NCBI RefSeq assembly: GCF_000699445.3
Contig: NC_067200.1
Location: 13,973,256-14,037,255, forward strand
Length of the DNA stretch: 64,000 nucleotides
Origin: Schistosoma haematobium
Taxonomy: Eukaryota; Platyhelminthes; Trematoda; Strigeidida; Schistosomatidae
Reading direction: 5' to 3'
A program made the translations under genes and the position numbers. Under the pieces are notes generated by a model that worked only from the letters and a program-made list of their open reading frames with translations, was not told the DNA's origin and did not search any database. Of the stretch, positions 35,343-46,690 are shown in pieces. Numbering within the stretch: position 1 is the first letter of the stretch; each line of letters begins with the position of its first letter.

Positions 35343-35735
35343 CTCTATAACCTTATACTGATAGTCATCATGTGCTCACTAGTGACTGGCTTCAAGAGGT
35401 ATATCCTGAAGTTCTGGTGAAAAGGTATGACTAGTGGAGTTCAACCGTGTCTGTCGTGAGATAATAACTCACTGAAAACAATGGTGAACAATCACTCAAT
35501 ATCATGAATTGGTTGAAGTTAAACACAAACACCGTTGGATCTTGGCTCAGTGGTCTACGAGTTAAGCATTCACGAGCGAGACTGAAGGTTCTGGGTTCGA
35601 TTTTTGTGTGTAGGATCAAGAATGCGCACTAATGAGAAGTCCCATATTAGGACGAATCAGTTGTCCAATGCTTCCAGGTTTTCTATGGTGGTCTATCATT
35701 CATCCATTCACGAAGTCAATCGAAATTGTTTCATA
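35343..35735 (+). mobile_element. SINE-B copy, full but decayed
   Basis: Starts GTGCTCACTAGTGACTGGC, with 5' body, A-box block GCTCAGTGGTCTACGAG, B-box-like GGGTTCGATTT and ribozyme region. The core reads AATGAGAAG and CGAATC, so it is inactive. Confidence 0.75.
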
Positions 35736-35787
35736 GTTACGAGTATGTTTTCACATAATTAATTACATATATGTGAGTATCTGATCT

Positions 35788-35872
35788 TTGCCCAGGAGGG
35801 GGTTGGATGGAGAATGCTGGTGAGGGGCCTACTCTCCTTCACGAAGAGTAACAGGCGTAAGTAAGTAAACAA
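35788..35872 (+). pseudogene. RTE-A 3' terminal fragment
   Basis: Only the last 80 bp or so: TTGCCCAGG, GGATGGAGAATGCTGGTG, then CAGGCGTAAGTAAGTAAAC. An extreme 5' truncation. Confidence 0.75.
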
Positions 35873-35975
35873 GCAAGAGTATGTGATCTTAACAATGCTC
35901 TATAATATATCTGAGAGTAAATACTTTATTATGTTTTAAAATCTGACCTAATATTTTTGAAATTATCAGTACATT

Positions 35976-36120
35976 GGCAAGACTATAATTTATAGACGAA
36001 CCAATCAGATTTAAGATAGCAGGTTTAGATTCAGGCGCGAAACTTATCCAATCATTTGGCTAAATACCATTTCGGCATTATAGATTATGTCAGCTTGTGA
36101 TGAAAACCCTAAATATAATT
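35976..36120 (-). repeat. Merlin-like terminal fragment
   Basis: Begins GGCAAGACTATAATTTATAG, the element's terminal repeat, and continues with the complement of the ATGCCGAAATGG.ATTTAGCCAAATGATT-type segment shared with 13412-13697. It is cut off by the neighbouring RTE-B. Confidence 0.65.
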
Positions 36121-36142
36121 CCTTTTCCTCAACTAAATTTCC

Positions 36143-37230
36143 AGGGGGTTGAACTACTACCAGTTGATTCACTTGTTGACTTGGAAAATGCCGAAGACAG
36201 TTCTAATTGGTGAAGACGCTGACAAAATGCAGAGTCTTCCGAGCACTCTAAGCAACAATGCAAGCATGTTCGGGATGCAATTTTCGCCCTGGAAATGCAA
36301 AATGTTGCTTCAGAATTGGGTTGCATCGACACCCGAACTAATGATAGGGAGTGAAGTAGTTGATCGTGTCGACCGCTTCACATATCTCGGAAGTCTCATC
36401 AGCCCTTGTGGTCTGGTGTGTGACGAAATCTCAGCACGGATACAGAAGGCTCGACTAGCTTTTGCCAACTTGCGTCACCTATGACGTAGGTGAAATATCT
36501 GTCTACAGACCAAATAACGGAATTACTGTGCAGCGGTTCCTTTCGTCCTACTTTATGTCAGTGAGACATGGCCAGTAAGAGTAGAGGATATTCGTAGGTC
36601 ACTACTATTTGATCATAGGAGTCTTCGAAACATTGCTCGTATATCCTTGGACCATCGAGTAAGTCATGCAGTTGTTAGGAAACAGGTACTAGGTAAGGAT
36701 GGCAAATCAATTGATCAAGTGGTGAAACTTCATCAGTTGAGATGGCTGGGACATGTGTTACGTATGCCCAACCACCGACTGCCTCGATGTGCGATGTTTA
36801 GTTGTATAGGAGTAGATTGGAAGAAAGCTAGGGGCGGCCGGATTAATATATGACACAAATTCATGAAGTCACTGACAAGTGGACTGAGTCATGTTGGTAG
36901 GTGTAGACTACCAGGTTTGGATCCGCGAGATGATAGCAACCGATGGTTAGAGACCTTGAATGACATGGTTCAAAATCGTTTTCAGTGGCGCAGGTGCATC
37001 CACTTTTTCTGTTCTTCCAAATTGTAATCTCCTGATTCCTCCTTGTCTCATTTTTTTGTCTTCCCAAATTTATTTCACTGGATTATACTCCTTGAATAAC
37101 ATATTCAAAAGTTAATCTGTCGGATTACTGCTTATACTCTTATTACCTCTACCACCACGGGATTTGAATCGACAACTGCATCTCTATGCTAATGTGGTGT
37201 GGCAACTCGAACTGATGTACGTACGTACGA
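36143..37230 (+). pseudogene. RTE-B retrotransposon, 3' part, copy 1
   Basis: Two open stretches (36149-36484 and 36647-36853). The first covers the end of the RT palm and the thumb: VLIGEDADKMQSLPSTLSNN, MFGMQFSPWKCKMLLQ and FTYLGSLISPCGLVCDEISA. The segment that should carry the catalytic ADD box is split between frames, and in the matching frame reads NAED. The second covers SHAVVRKQVLGKDGKSIDQV and HQLRWLGHVLRMPNHRLPR. The stop after LRHL and several frameshifts disable it. 36244-37224 is identical to 40465-41445. It is probably an RTE-clade element with a (TGAC)n tail elsewhere; here the tail is cut at about 37224. Confidence 0.82.
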
Positions 37231-37649
37231 AGCACACAGGTCACAAGTTAAAACAAAAATATACGATAAATTGGTAATATGTAACATGCTCAATGTTAGT
37301 TTAACATATAGTTGATGCAATGAAGTAATACATTGGAAATCTGATTTCGTTTTTTCCCATATATTTTAGTTAAAATGAATAATTGATGAATACAAGCGGT
37401 AAATTTTATGATAAGCTGGTAGCTTTCCTACAGCATTTAATCTAAATTTGTATTCGTTACCAAGGCTTATCAAAATTTTTAAATGGGACTAATGTACCAT
37501 GTGAACTTATAAATTAGGTAGTAATATAGAGATCATGAGTGTTATTTGATAGCTATGTAACAATTACTATTGTTTAAGGTATCGATGTATATATGTTTAA
37601 TACGTCATTGAAATAGATTTCAGGTAATATTTTACTTAATGATTTCTAC
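37231..37649. other. no recognised feature
   Basis: AT-rich. Confidence 0.4.
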
Positions 37650-37930
37650 AATTTGTGAACTACATCTTTTGGAAGATGAAGATTGCGCAATACAATCTAA
37701 TCATACATGATACACTAATTTAGAACATTTATCTATAAAAGTAAAAGTTCGACTAAAATAGAAATGGGGATTAAGAGGCAATAAACATAGTAAACAAAAA
37801 CAATTTGAAACCTCATCACGCTAGATAATAAGCTAATATTATAAGCGTAAGCTTAAAGTGAGAACAAATTGTTTATTGTATACATGGAGGGAATTTAAAT
37901 TTTCATATGGCTAAGGCTTCAATAAACCTT
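37650..37930 (+). repeat. unclassified repeat J, copy 2
   Basis: Matches 28490-28840 in block order (GCGCAATACA, TTGAAACC, GATAATAAG, TATGGCTAAGGCTTCAA). It precedes the gag remnant by about 170 bp. Confidence 0.5.
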
Positions 37931-38076
37931 AGTAGTATACATTCTTTTGCACTTTGTTAAAACACTACAAAAGTCGAGTTAAGATCAATCTCTAACCTAT
38001 TTCAACTATTTGTTTGTGTGGTGTTTGAATGAACTAATGATACCTTTGTACTTGTTCCAAGCATTCAACAAGTACA

Positions 38077-38915
38077 TTCGTTTGTGGTTATCTAGTACTT
38101 CTTGATTCGATTACGTTATTTCTGGGATTCTTAGTTCAGATTTTGATGTTTTTGAGGATAACTTTGAAAGGTTCGAAATTTGGGCTATGACCAAAGAAGA
38201 TGATGAGGATGTTAATATTGTGGCACATTTCCTCAATTTCATCGAGAAAGAAGGATATAGCTTATTAAAAACTCTGGCTTTACCAGAAAAGCCCATTTCG
38301 CTTTCTTACACAATTCTCAAGGATCTACTGCTAGACTATGTTAAGTATACAAATTTCGAATGTGGTAAAGGAGGAAGATTTCGTAAAATGATTCGTGAGG
38401 ATATAAAAAATTCTACTGCATTACGTCATCCCAACCTAGTGCACACTCAAGGTTATGCAGATAATTCATTGAGGAGTTGTGATGTAGTTCACGAAGATGA
38501 GCACAAGTTTGGTCAATGCTTGTCATGTGGCAGGTTTCACTCTTTTAGTTCATGTAATTTTCGTAATTCTGAGTGCTTTAAATGTGGTGATATTGAACAT
38601 GTTCAGTCAGTTTGTCATACTACTGTTCATCTTACTGCAACTAATATTAAGTCTTGTAATTCTGATTCTACTGAGTCGAGTATTCATGATGATCATTTAT
38701 CTTTATCAACGATTTCAAAAGACAGTGTAGAGTCATATAGCAGTTCAGAGTTAAGTGAAACTCAGAATCCTTACGAGACAACAGTTTCTAATCAATCAAC
38801 TTATCAGATTTCTCATGTTATTGTACCAGATATGGTTTTTCCTAATGACTCAGTTCGTTTGTGGTTATCTATTACTTCTTGATCCGATTATGTTATTTCA
38901 AGGATTCATAGTTTA
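38077..38915 (+). repeat. direct repeats of about 62 bp flanking the gag frame
   Basis: 38077-38139 and 38854-38915 are imperfect direct repeats (TTCGTTTGTGGTTATCTA, then TACTTCTTGA). Each includes a TGA stop (38103-38105 and 38880-38882). The two stops are 777 nt apart, exactly 259 codons in the same frame. Confidence 0.8.
38106..38882 (+). pseudogene. Gypsy-like gag fragment with zinc knuckles
   Basis: The frame is open from 38106; first ATG at 38187 (231 residues). It encodes an acidic N-terminal part (FEIWAMTKEDDEDVNIVAHF, IEKEGYSLLKTLALPEKP) like the capsid region of LTR-element Gag. Next is a cysteine-rich segment, CLSCGRFHSFSSC and CFKCGDIEHVQSVC, at residues about 111-145 of the ATG form. 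The second box is CX2CX4HX4C, a canonical CCHC knuckle for RNA binding; the first is irregular. The C-terminal tail is Ser/Thr rich. No protease, RT or integrase follows within 5 kb, so the element is truncated. The frame ends in a repeat of its own upstream flank. Confidence 0.7.
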
Positions 38916-39254
38916 TACTATAATTTAAATACTTCTAATTATCACAGTTTGTCGACAGAAGGTGATAGATTTCCATCTTGTTTAAATGTATCCATATAAC
39001 AAGACACTTTAAACTTAGTGAATTTTATCAATCAGAAAACTAACATTAATAAACCTAATTATGTTTAATTGAATCATCTACTTTCCCTTCATGTAACCAA
39101 AAGTCATTAAACGTGAATATTATGTTTATGAAATAAAACTAAATTTATATTTAATACAAAATTAAATTATTTTTTTTGAAAAAATACTTTAACCAGTGGA
39201 ACAAACAATTTTATAAACACTTTTATAATTATGATTCGTTAACTGTAAAGTCGA
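38916..39254. other. no recognised feature
   Basis: AT-rich. Possibly decayed LTR-element sequence downstream of gag. Confidence 0.35.
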
Positions 39255-39520
39255 TATTCAATATGGGGTTGTGGAGATAATTATGTTCTTGATTGAGATC
39301 ATGAACTGATTAATGTTAGACTAACATTGAAAACCTGGAAGCATTGAACGACCGTTTCGACTCCTCAGAAGTGTATATCCATGATCCCGTTCTCTGGATT
39401 CAAACCTAGGTGCTTTGGTCTCGCTCGTGAACGCTTAACCTCTAGACTAATGATCTCGCATCCAACAGTGTTGATGTCTAACCTTAACCAATCCACGAAA
39501 TCGCGCAATCATACTGTAAT
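39255..39520 (-). mobile_element. SINE-B copy, decayed
   Basis: Tail, ribozyme with a deletion removing stem II, B-box and A-box complements and part of the body. Confidence 0.7.
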
Positions 39521-40044
39521 GTAAATCTATAAATTTCAGCATTCTTCATAACCATGTGAATATTTTCAACACCTTGTGGGTGTTTGAATACAAATGATAA
39601 CTCATAGATTTTTAGTAACAAACTCTGTTCAAGTGAGTCTAATCACATCAGGCAAGAAGTATAAATAATCTCTAACAGTGGTTGATTGTCGAGAAGTATT
39701 TTTGACTGATCTAAATCAGAGATGTAAACCAATGAATGCCACTTCAGTAACCTTGAGATTAAGCTATCCTCGTGAGGCTTTAAAGTCTTGCATTCAAACT
39801 GTAGTGGAGTCTGTGGTGTACATTATTCAAAAGTACCGCACCATAAGGAAACGATTTCTTATTACTTTCTAGTATTCAGTCCTTTCTTATCTAATCTAAG
39901 TCTGTGTCGTTCATCTACAAAATTCAAATGGTAACATAACCTTCATTGCTAAAAATTGTGTATTGTTTTTTTAAAATATTTGGATGCTCTTTGTATAAAT
40001 TGATCATTGAATATTGTCAGTTAACTAAATAAACAAGTAATTAG
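39521..40044. other. no recognised gene
   Basis: A 64-residue frame (39678-39872) has no domain. The rest is AT-rich. Confidence 0.4.
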
Positions 40045-40175
40045 TCACTTTTCAGTGATCAATGAACGTAGTTATATCGGTCTTACAGGACAAAGACTGC
40101 CATTTTGGCTAACTGACATCAGTTCAGACTGTAAAGCTGAGTGGAACAGGTTCTAATCGTACAAGATGGATCTAT
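40045..40175 (+). repeat. SINE-C 5' part, decayed
   Basis: Start block CAGTGATCAATGAACG, CGGTCTTACAGGA, then A-box-like and B-box-like regions much altered. No ribozyme follows. Confidence 0.55.
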
Positions 40176-40464
40176 CATGACGATAATTTAAGTCCTCTTT
40201 TTATTTTTAGTGTAGACCTGAGTTCAGGGTCTTTAGCAACTATCTTTAATTAATCAAATAACTTCTGTACAGTTAGGAAAATTAATGTGAAAAATAACAC
40301 TCTGAAATCTTCTTTATCAAGAACATTCATTGAAAAATCAATACAGTAAGACATTCATTTCATGTAACACTGAAAACTTTGTCCAGGAGACTACGTTGTC
40401 TCCAACGACACTCAGAGAAACATCTATAACTTTTACTCCACTCTTTCAAAAACCTAATAAGTAC

Positions 40465-41485
40465 CACTCTAAGCAACAATGCAAGCATGTTCGGGATGCA
40501 ATTTTCGCCCTGGAAATGCAAAATGTTGCTTCAGAATTGGGTTGCATCGACACCCGAACTAATGATAGGGAGTGAAGTAGTTGATCGTGTCGACCGCTTC
40601 ACATATCTCGGAAGTCTCATCAGCCCTTGTGGTCTGGTGTGTGACGAAATCTCAGCACGGATACAGAAGGCTCGACTAGCTTTTGCCAACTTGCGTCACC
40701 TATGACGTAGGTGAAATATCTGTCTACAGACCAAATAACGGAATTACTGTGCAGCGGTTCCTTTCGTCCTACTTTATGTCAGTGAGACATGGCCAGTAAG
40801 AGTAGAGGATATTCGTAGGTCACTACTATTTGATCATAGGAGTCTTCGAAACATTGCTCGTATATCCTTGGACCATCGAGTAAGTCATGCAGTTGTTAGG
40901 AAACAGGTACTAGGTAAGGATGGCAAATCAATTGATCAAGTGGTGAAACTTCATCAGTTGAGATGGCTGGGACATGTGTTACGTATGCCCAACCACCGAC
41001 TGCCTCGATGTGCGATGTTTAGTTGTATAGGAGTAGATTGGAAGAAAGCTAGGGGCGGCCGGATTAATATATGACACAAATTCATGAAGTCACTGACAAG
41101 TGGACTGAGTCATGTTGGTAGGTGTAGACTACCAGGTTTGGATCCGCGAGATGATAGCAACCGATGGTTAGAGACCTTGAATGACATGGTTCAAAATCGT
41201 TTTCAGTGGCGCAGGTGCATCCACTTTTTCTGTTCTTCCAAATTGTAATCTCCTGATTCCTCCTTGTCTCATTTTTTTGTCTTCCCAAATTTATTTCACT
41301 GGATTATACTCCTTGAATAACATATTCAAAAGTTAATCTGTCGGATTACTGCTTATACTCTTATTACCTCTACCACCACGGGATTTGAATCGACAACTGC
41401 ATCTCTATGCTAATGTGGTGTGGCAACTCGAACTGATGTACGTACATACAAAGTTCTACGTTGTTACTGACTGACAGACTGACTG
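40465..41485 (+). pseudogene. RTE-B retrotransposon, 3' part, copy 2
   Basis: Identical to 36244-37224 over 981 bp, then it continues to the true element end with CGTACATACAAAGTTCTACG and a (TGAC)n-like tail (about 41468-41485). Open stretches are 40487-40705 (SPWKCKMLLQ, YLGSLISPCGLVCDEIS) and 40868-41074 (LRWLGHVLRMPNHRLPR). Carries the same internal stops as copy 1. Its left boundary joins unrelated sequence at 40464. Confidence 0.85.
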
Positions 41486-42354
41486 AATAAGGATTACTTA
41501 CTATATAATCTAAGTTTTAACAAACATTCCATTCATAATTATTTTAATACACATTCGACATTGTGTAAAATAAATAAACACACATTAGACATTTTAAAAT
41601 AAATAGTTACTCACTTGAAAATTATTTTCTATACCGATATGTTTCACTGAAATCCATAAACCATTTGTTCTATACAACTTGGACTATTTCAACAATTCAC
41701 AAACGATGCAATTATGTCATACAAGACGAACTAAATTTTAGTCCCTTACCAATAATTATGTAAACGATGCTATCTAGTATCACAAACTACTTTTCAATTA
41801 ATCTAAGCTCTGACGAAATTTACTGAAATGATAATCACTCAATAAAAATCCCATCATTTTGTATCATCCTTGATGTAATTCCCTTATATTATCAGTTGTA
41901 TATTGACAAAGGCAATCTTCACTAATGGCAAAGTAACATCTTATATAAATAAATAGAAAACAACTAGACAGAAGTCTACGAATTAAATGTTAAAAATTAA
42001 AATACAAATTGTCATTTGCCTTGTCTAACATGACAGCTAATTAATCAATGAAAAAGAAAAAAAAAGGAAAAAAGGAAAAAGAGAAAACAGAAAAAAAGAA
42101 AAAAGAAAGACTGTAAAACCTTTCGAATGTCACTCTATTCTTACCATGGATTTTTTTTCCTGTTTCATCTTTCATATCAACAAAAATTAATTTAAGTGTA
42201 ATGTAAATGACAAATGAGTTTAGATATTGTTTATTCAATTTTTATAAAACAAGAAAAGAATTAGTGATGTATATGTTTCATAGGTTAAATGTATACTTAT
42301 TCATCATGTATTTAACTATGAAATAACAAAAAACAAAACTAATTTACTTTCATA
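41486..42354. other. no recognised gene; A-rich low complexity
   Basis: AT-rich. An A/G low-complexity run lies at 42050-42112. Confidence 0.45.
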
Positions 42355-42700
42355 GTGTCAGTTAGTCAGTCAGTCGATAACAACGTAGAACTTCGTATGC
42401 ACGTACATCAGTTCGATTTGCCATACCACATTAGCACAGAGATGCAGTTGTCGATTCAAATCTCATAGTGGTAGAGGTATTAAGAGTTTAAGCAGTAATC
42501 GGAACGTTCAGGGTTTGAATATGTTATTCAAGGAGTATAATCCAGTGAAATAAATTTGGAAAGAGAAAAAAGAAACGGACATGAAGAATTCAGAAGATTA
42601 GAATTTGGGAGAACACAAAGAGTGGATGCACCTGCGTCACTGCAACCGATTTTGAGCCATGTCATTTAGGGTCTCTAAACATCGAATGTTATCTTTCATA
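42355..42700 (-). pseudogene. RTE-B 3' end fragment
   Basis: Minus-strand (TGAC)n tail at 42355-42377, 3' UTR, and the last codons matching the 2252-2640 copy, ending near 42700. Confidence 0.75.
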
Positions 42701-42749
42701 GTGATAGTTTGTTTGATTTTTTATTTCAAGTTGTTTTTTTTTTATTAAA

Positions 42750-43142
42750 CTACTCACTGGTGATTAGCCTTAATTTGTGACTCTTGGAGTTCTAGTAAGA
42801 AACTGTGATCAATGCAATACAAGCGGTGTAGGGTGGAGATAGTTATCTATCTCCGATAATCGATGAAGAGTTGTGCAAGATCATGGATTGATTAAAGTTA
42901 AACATTAACATCGTTAGATACCGGTTTAGTGGTCTAGAGGATGAGCGTTCACGTGTAAGACTGAACTTCCTGGGTTTGAGTCTGAAGTGCGGGATCGTGG
43001 ATACCACCTGCCGAATAATTCCATGTTAGGACAAAACTGGTGTTTAGTATTCCCAGGTTCTCAGTGGTGATCTAGCTTAGATCAACTTGTAATTCAACTG
43101 TGAAAATACTAAAATCTCCAAAAATTCCTCATAGTGAAAACT
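42750..43142 (+). mobile_element. SINE-B copy, full but decayed
   Basis: All SINE-B blocks in order with many substitutions. The ribozyme reads CTGCCGAAT and GACAAAAC, so it is inactive. Confidence 0.65.
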
Positions 43143-43171
43143 CAAATAGTAGAATACCTTTACAATGAAAA

Positions 43172-43593
43172 GTTATTGTTAGGTTTGAAGCTATCACGAG
43201 TTCACTTAGTCGGCGAGCGAGAACAAGACTCGCTGACCAAAGACCAGTAAGCTAGCTATTGATGTGTCCCAGCCCCGCTAACTAGAGGAAGAAGTCCAAT
43301 CTTGAAATGGGAAGTATATTCTGCAAAACAGCGAGAAACGAGCGATAACAACAAACACAATTCAAAACTTATATATACAGTGCAAAATCGTCCTTCGGAA
43401 GAGTTACCAAATAGTATACTAAAAGACGCAACGGACCAACGGTATTTAAGATATTTCTCAGTGGGAGACACGATATGAAGGTGACAAGAGCGCCTTCGGC
43501 GCGAAGACAAAGAAATTCAAATTTTATAAATAAATTACAAAATTAGGTCCTTTCCCAAGTGAGTTCTGGGGATCTAACGTCCCCAACAGTTAT
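43172..43593 (-). mobile_element. LTR-2 solo LTR with 5-bp target duplication
   Basis: Unit 43177-43588 (412 bp). On the minus strand it begins TGTTGGGGACG and ends CTAACA. It is flanked by exact GTTAT (43172-43176 and 43589-43593). A TATA-like TGTATATATAAG lies on the minus strand near 43368-43380, consistent with a U3 promoter. Gypsy or BEL/Pao origin is possible. Less AT-rich than its surroundings. Confidence 0.8.
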
Positions 43594-43936
43594 CATTCTT
43601 TCTACGGTGATCTTCGCGATAAAATTAACAAAAGCCTTAGCATTTTCAGCTTTGTTGACAAATTTTCATATTACTCGACATAGATAAATACGTAAAGAAG
43701 GCTATCATTGATTTCCCTCCATCTTAGATTATTTTTCATTTAGTTATAGATTGTCTAATATGTACAAAAATCATCATTTTGTGTCAATTTTTCAGTCAGA
43801 ATACGGTGGTGTTAATATAAAAATCAGATTTATTATTTATATGGGTAACTGTATATTTATGCTATGAAATTGGATTTATTTAGTAATGATAAACTACTTA
43901 TTATTCCAGGTATATAAATATATTTAATAATTTTCT
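43594..43936. other. no recognised feature
   Basis: AT-rich. Confidence 0.4.
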
Positions 43937-44740
43937 AGAATGCGTTTTGTGGAGATTTTAGTAATTTGAATAGTTGAAACCATGAGTCAATTGAAGCTAG
44001 ACCACCATGGAAAACCTGGAAGCACTGGAAGACCGTTTATTCCTGGTACGGGTCTCCTCATCAGTGCGCATCCATGATCCCGCCCCCCGTGTGGGGTTTA
44101 ACCGGGTCTGTTGTGAGATGATAACTGACTTAAGACAATGGTGGTAGGTGGCGCAATTTCGTGGATTGGTTGAAGTTAGACATTAACACGGTTGATTCCG
44201 GATCAGTCGCGTAGAGGTTAAGCATTCGCGCGCAAATCTGATAGGTGGTGAGTTCAAATCTCGCGGGGGTCGGGATCACTGCTGAGTAGTCTTGCAATAG
44301 GACGAAACGGCCGTCCAGTGCTTCAAGGTTTTCCATGATCGTCTAGCTTTAATTAACTCATGATTTGAACTTGTAGCGGTAAATAAATCCCCAAAATAAA
44401 TAGCTCTGTAAGTTTTCGACATTGGTTGCTGACCACATAAGTTCTAATGAACTCACCTAGCTGAAGGCGCTCGATCATGCATTCGCACCAGTTCACGAGT
44501 GGGAACGCCGTGCTCAATAACCCCTGCAATCGCTAGCCAGATTAGATCAGTCGATCTACGATACATTGATAGCTTAGCAAATATATCTTCGGACCTTCTT
44601 GCTTCTGTCTTTTGATTTCACTTAGTGGGTACGATTCATATTAGAATGTGTTACTGGTTAAAGCGTTGTCAAACTCCGAATACCTGTGGCATCTTCAAAC
44701 TATTAAAATTACTAAAATCTCCACAAAACCCCTTGTGGTC
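43937..44740. mobile_element. SINE-B fold-back pair interrupted by LTR-3
   Basis: Minus arm 43937-44098; plus arm 44090-44371, resuming at 44698-44740. The plus arm has A and B boxes and a ribozyme reading CTGAGTAG (core G lost) with intact CGAAAC. The tail is split by a 326-bp insertion. Confidence 0.75.
44368..44701. mobile_element. LTR-3 solo LTR with 4-bp target duplication
   Basis: Unit 44372-44697 (326 bp) begins TGTAGCGGTAAAT and ends CATCTTCA, flanked by exact AACT (44368-44371 and 44698-44701). Inserted in a SINE-B tail. Its length is close to the published LTR of the Gypsy-like schistosome element Boudicca, but identity was not tested. Orientation was not determined. Confidence 0.75.
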
Positions 44741-45249
44741 ATCCAATTAGCCAAAAAAAGACTAGATAAATTAATATCTTACACTAATACAACAAAGTTC
44801 TCACCTATATAACACTATTTCATAAACTTTTCTGGTGTTACAATGGGAAAATAAGAACATCAGTCATCATCCTATATTATTTTATGACTGTCTCACTCCA
44901 TACCTCTCCCATTCACCCTCTCTCTCTCACCCTCTTTCTCTTTCTCTAAATATATATACTAATAAATGTTATATACCTAATGTTGTTTGAAATTTATACA
45001 GCACGATAGATTATTATCCAACTAACATTTCATGTTGATGTTTTTCAATTGTTCCAGTTTCATCTTAATTAATAATAAAATTAGAATTTTGTTTTTCTAA
45101 AATATCAAAGTAATATCTAATCTATTGAAGTAGTAACATGAATCTTTGATGAAAAATTAAATCATTCAAAGTAAATAATAAACAATGAACATCTGTCTGG
45201 AAAAATTGGGAATTTGTTTGTTTGTTTGTTTTCATTTCACCATAAATCA
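44741..45249. other. no recognised gene
   Basis: AT-rich with a CT-rich tract at about 44905-44948. Confidence 0.4.
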
Positions 45250-45585
45250 TGATGATGACGATGAAAAAGAAGAAGAGGAGGAATAAGTAAAAGAAGAAGA
45301 AGAAGAATAGGGAAAGGAACAAGAAGAAGGGAAAGAAGAAGAGGAAGAAGAAGGAGGAGAAGAAAAGGAACAAGAAGAGGAGGAAGACGTAGAAGAAGAA
45401 GAAATGGAACAAAAAGACGAGGGAAAGGAAGAAGAAGAAAGAGAACAGGAAGAGGAGGAAGAGGAATAAGAGGAAAAGAAACAGGAAGAAGAGGAAGAGA
45501 AGGAGGGAGAAGAAGAAAAGGGAGAAGAAGAAGAAGAAGAAGAAGAAGAAGAAAAGGAAGGAGAAGGAGAGAAAGAAGAAGTTCA
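45250..45585. repeat. polypurine (GAA/GGA) tract of about 330 bp
   Basis: Plus strand is nearly all A and G with GAA, GGA and GAAGAG motifs; interruptions are rare. The minus-strand 164-residue frame over it is almost pure Phe/Leu/Ser, a translation artefact. Confidence 0.9.
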
Positions 45586-45804
45586 AATGCTCATGGTTTA
45601 ATTGCACTAAACTCAAAATATATAAATAATTAATTAACTTTTTTTATAAAAGACAAAATTTATGAAATTATATTTTATACTACTATTCATAAATGTTTTA
45701 CTTAATTTATTAATTTGTTACATTTTATGGAGGTAATTTCTGTCACAAATTCAAATGTATCATCCAAGTATGAGACATATTGGTAATATATACAAACATA
45801 CTGA

Positions 45805-46295
45805 TAAAGATGTAAGATATTGATTAGAGGTAGTAGATAAGAAACCATATGCGTTAGTTTCGTGTTATTTGGCATTTATCTGTAAGTTATCCCTGTGATC
45901 TTGAAGAAATTAATGCTTTCTAAAAGATTTAGTAACCTGTCACTTACGTTTAAAGTCAGACATGTTACCATTGAGCTATTTGAGCAGTAAATTAACTTAG
46001 GTAGAACTAATATGTATTTACAATTGATTGATCGTTGAATGGTAACCAATGTGATTTACATCAATCTAATTATAATGCTGATCAAATTATGTTGATCTAT
46101 TTGTTAAATAACAGGTTCAGGGTATTCTTTTAACTACGTTCAACTGTCAATTTATATTTTAACATATTGCATGTGATATTGAGTTGCTAAGATTAATGGC
46201 CACATTGCAAATTTATTAATAAAATTAGAACAGCAATAAGAAGGACTTAATATACATGACATTGGTCACTACTCAATGATCAGTCAATTGTGAAT
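45805..46295. mobile_element. SINE-C pieces, fold-back, decayed
   Basis: Minus-strand unit 45805-46065 (ribozyme remnant TTTCGTGTTATTTGGCA, A-box, start block) and plus-strand 3' part 46170-46295 (GGCCACATTGCAA, AAGAAGGACTTAATATACAT, GATCAGTCAATTGTGA). Neither ribozyme is intact. Confidence 0.6.
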
Positions 46296-46499
46296 AGTTG
46301 TGGAGGATTTAACCCAAAATGTTTAAGTTAGTGCAGAGAACTCATAATTTTCAAACTATTGAGTTCTAATCCAATGATCTACATTTCAAGCAATTAAAGA
46401 TACAAGGGAATTTTTATTGATTGTTTATATTTTTGTCATTTTTTGAAATATACTTACTTTATCCACTTTTTTCCCAAAAATCTTAAAATTGTAAACTTT

Positions 46500-46690
46500 C
46501 TGGAGTAAACTTTATCTATGGATAGTGGCTAGCAGTGGTATTCAGGACGCGCGTTTCTTCCTGTTTGGGACTCGTCAGCTGGATGTACCTGCATCCCAGA
46601 GTTGATGTTCACTCCTGGACTGATGAGTCCCAAATAGGAAGAAACGCGCGTCCTGAATTCCACTGCTAGCCACTATCCATCTTTGCTTAA
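46500..46690. mobile_element. SINE-A hammerhead fold-back (inverted pair)
   Basis: Left arm 46508-46619 (minus) and right arm 46621-46690 (plus). The inner 60 bp of each arm are near-identical inverted repeats, including an unusual shared change: AAGAAAC where the ribozyme should read CGAAAC. Both cores therefore lost the stem II closing C in the same way, so one arm was copied from the other. Confidence 0.85.

Noticed and set aside
45122..45616. 164-residue minus-strand frame rich in Phe, Leu and Ser
   Set aside because: It is the translation of a GAA/GGA polypurine tract; composition and lack of domain make it an artefact.
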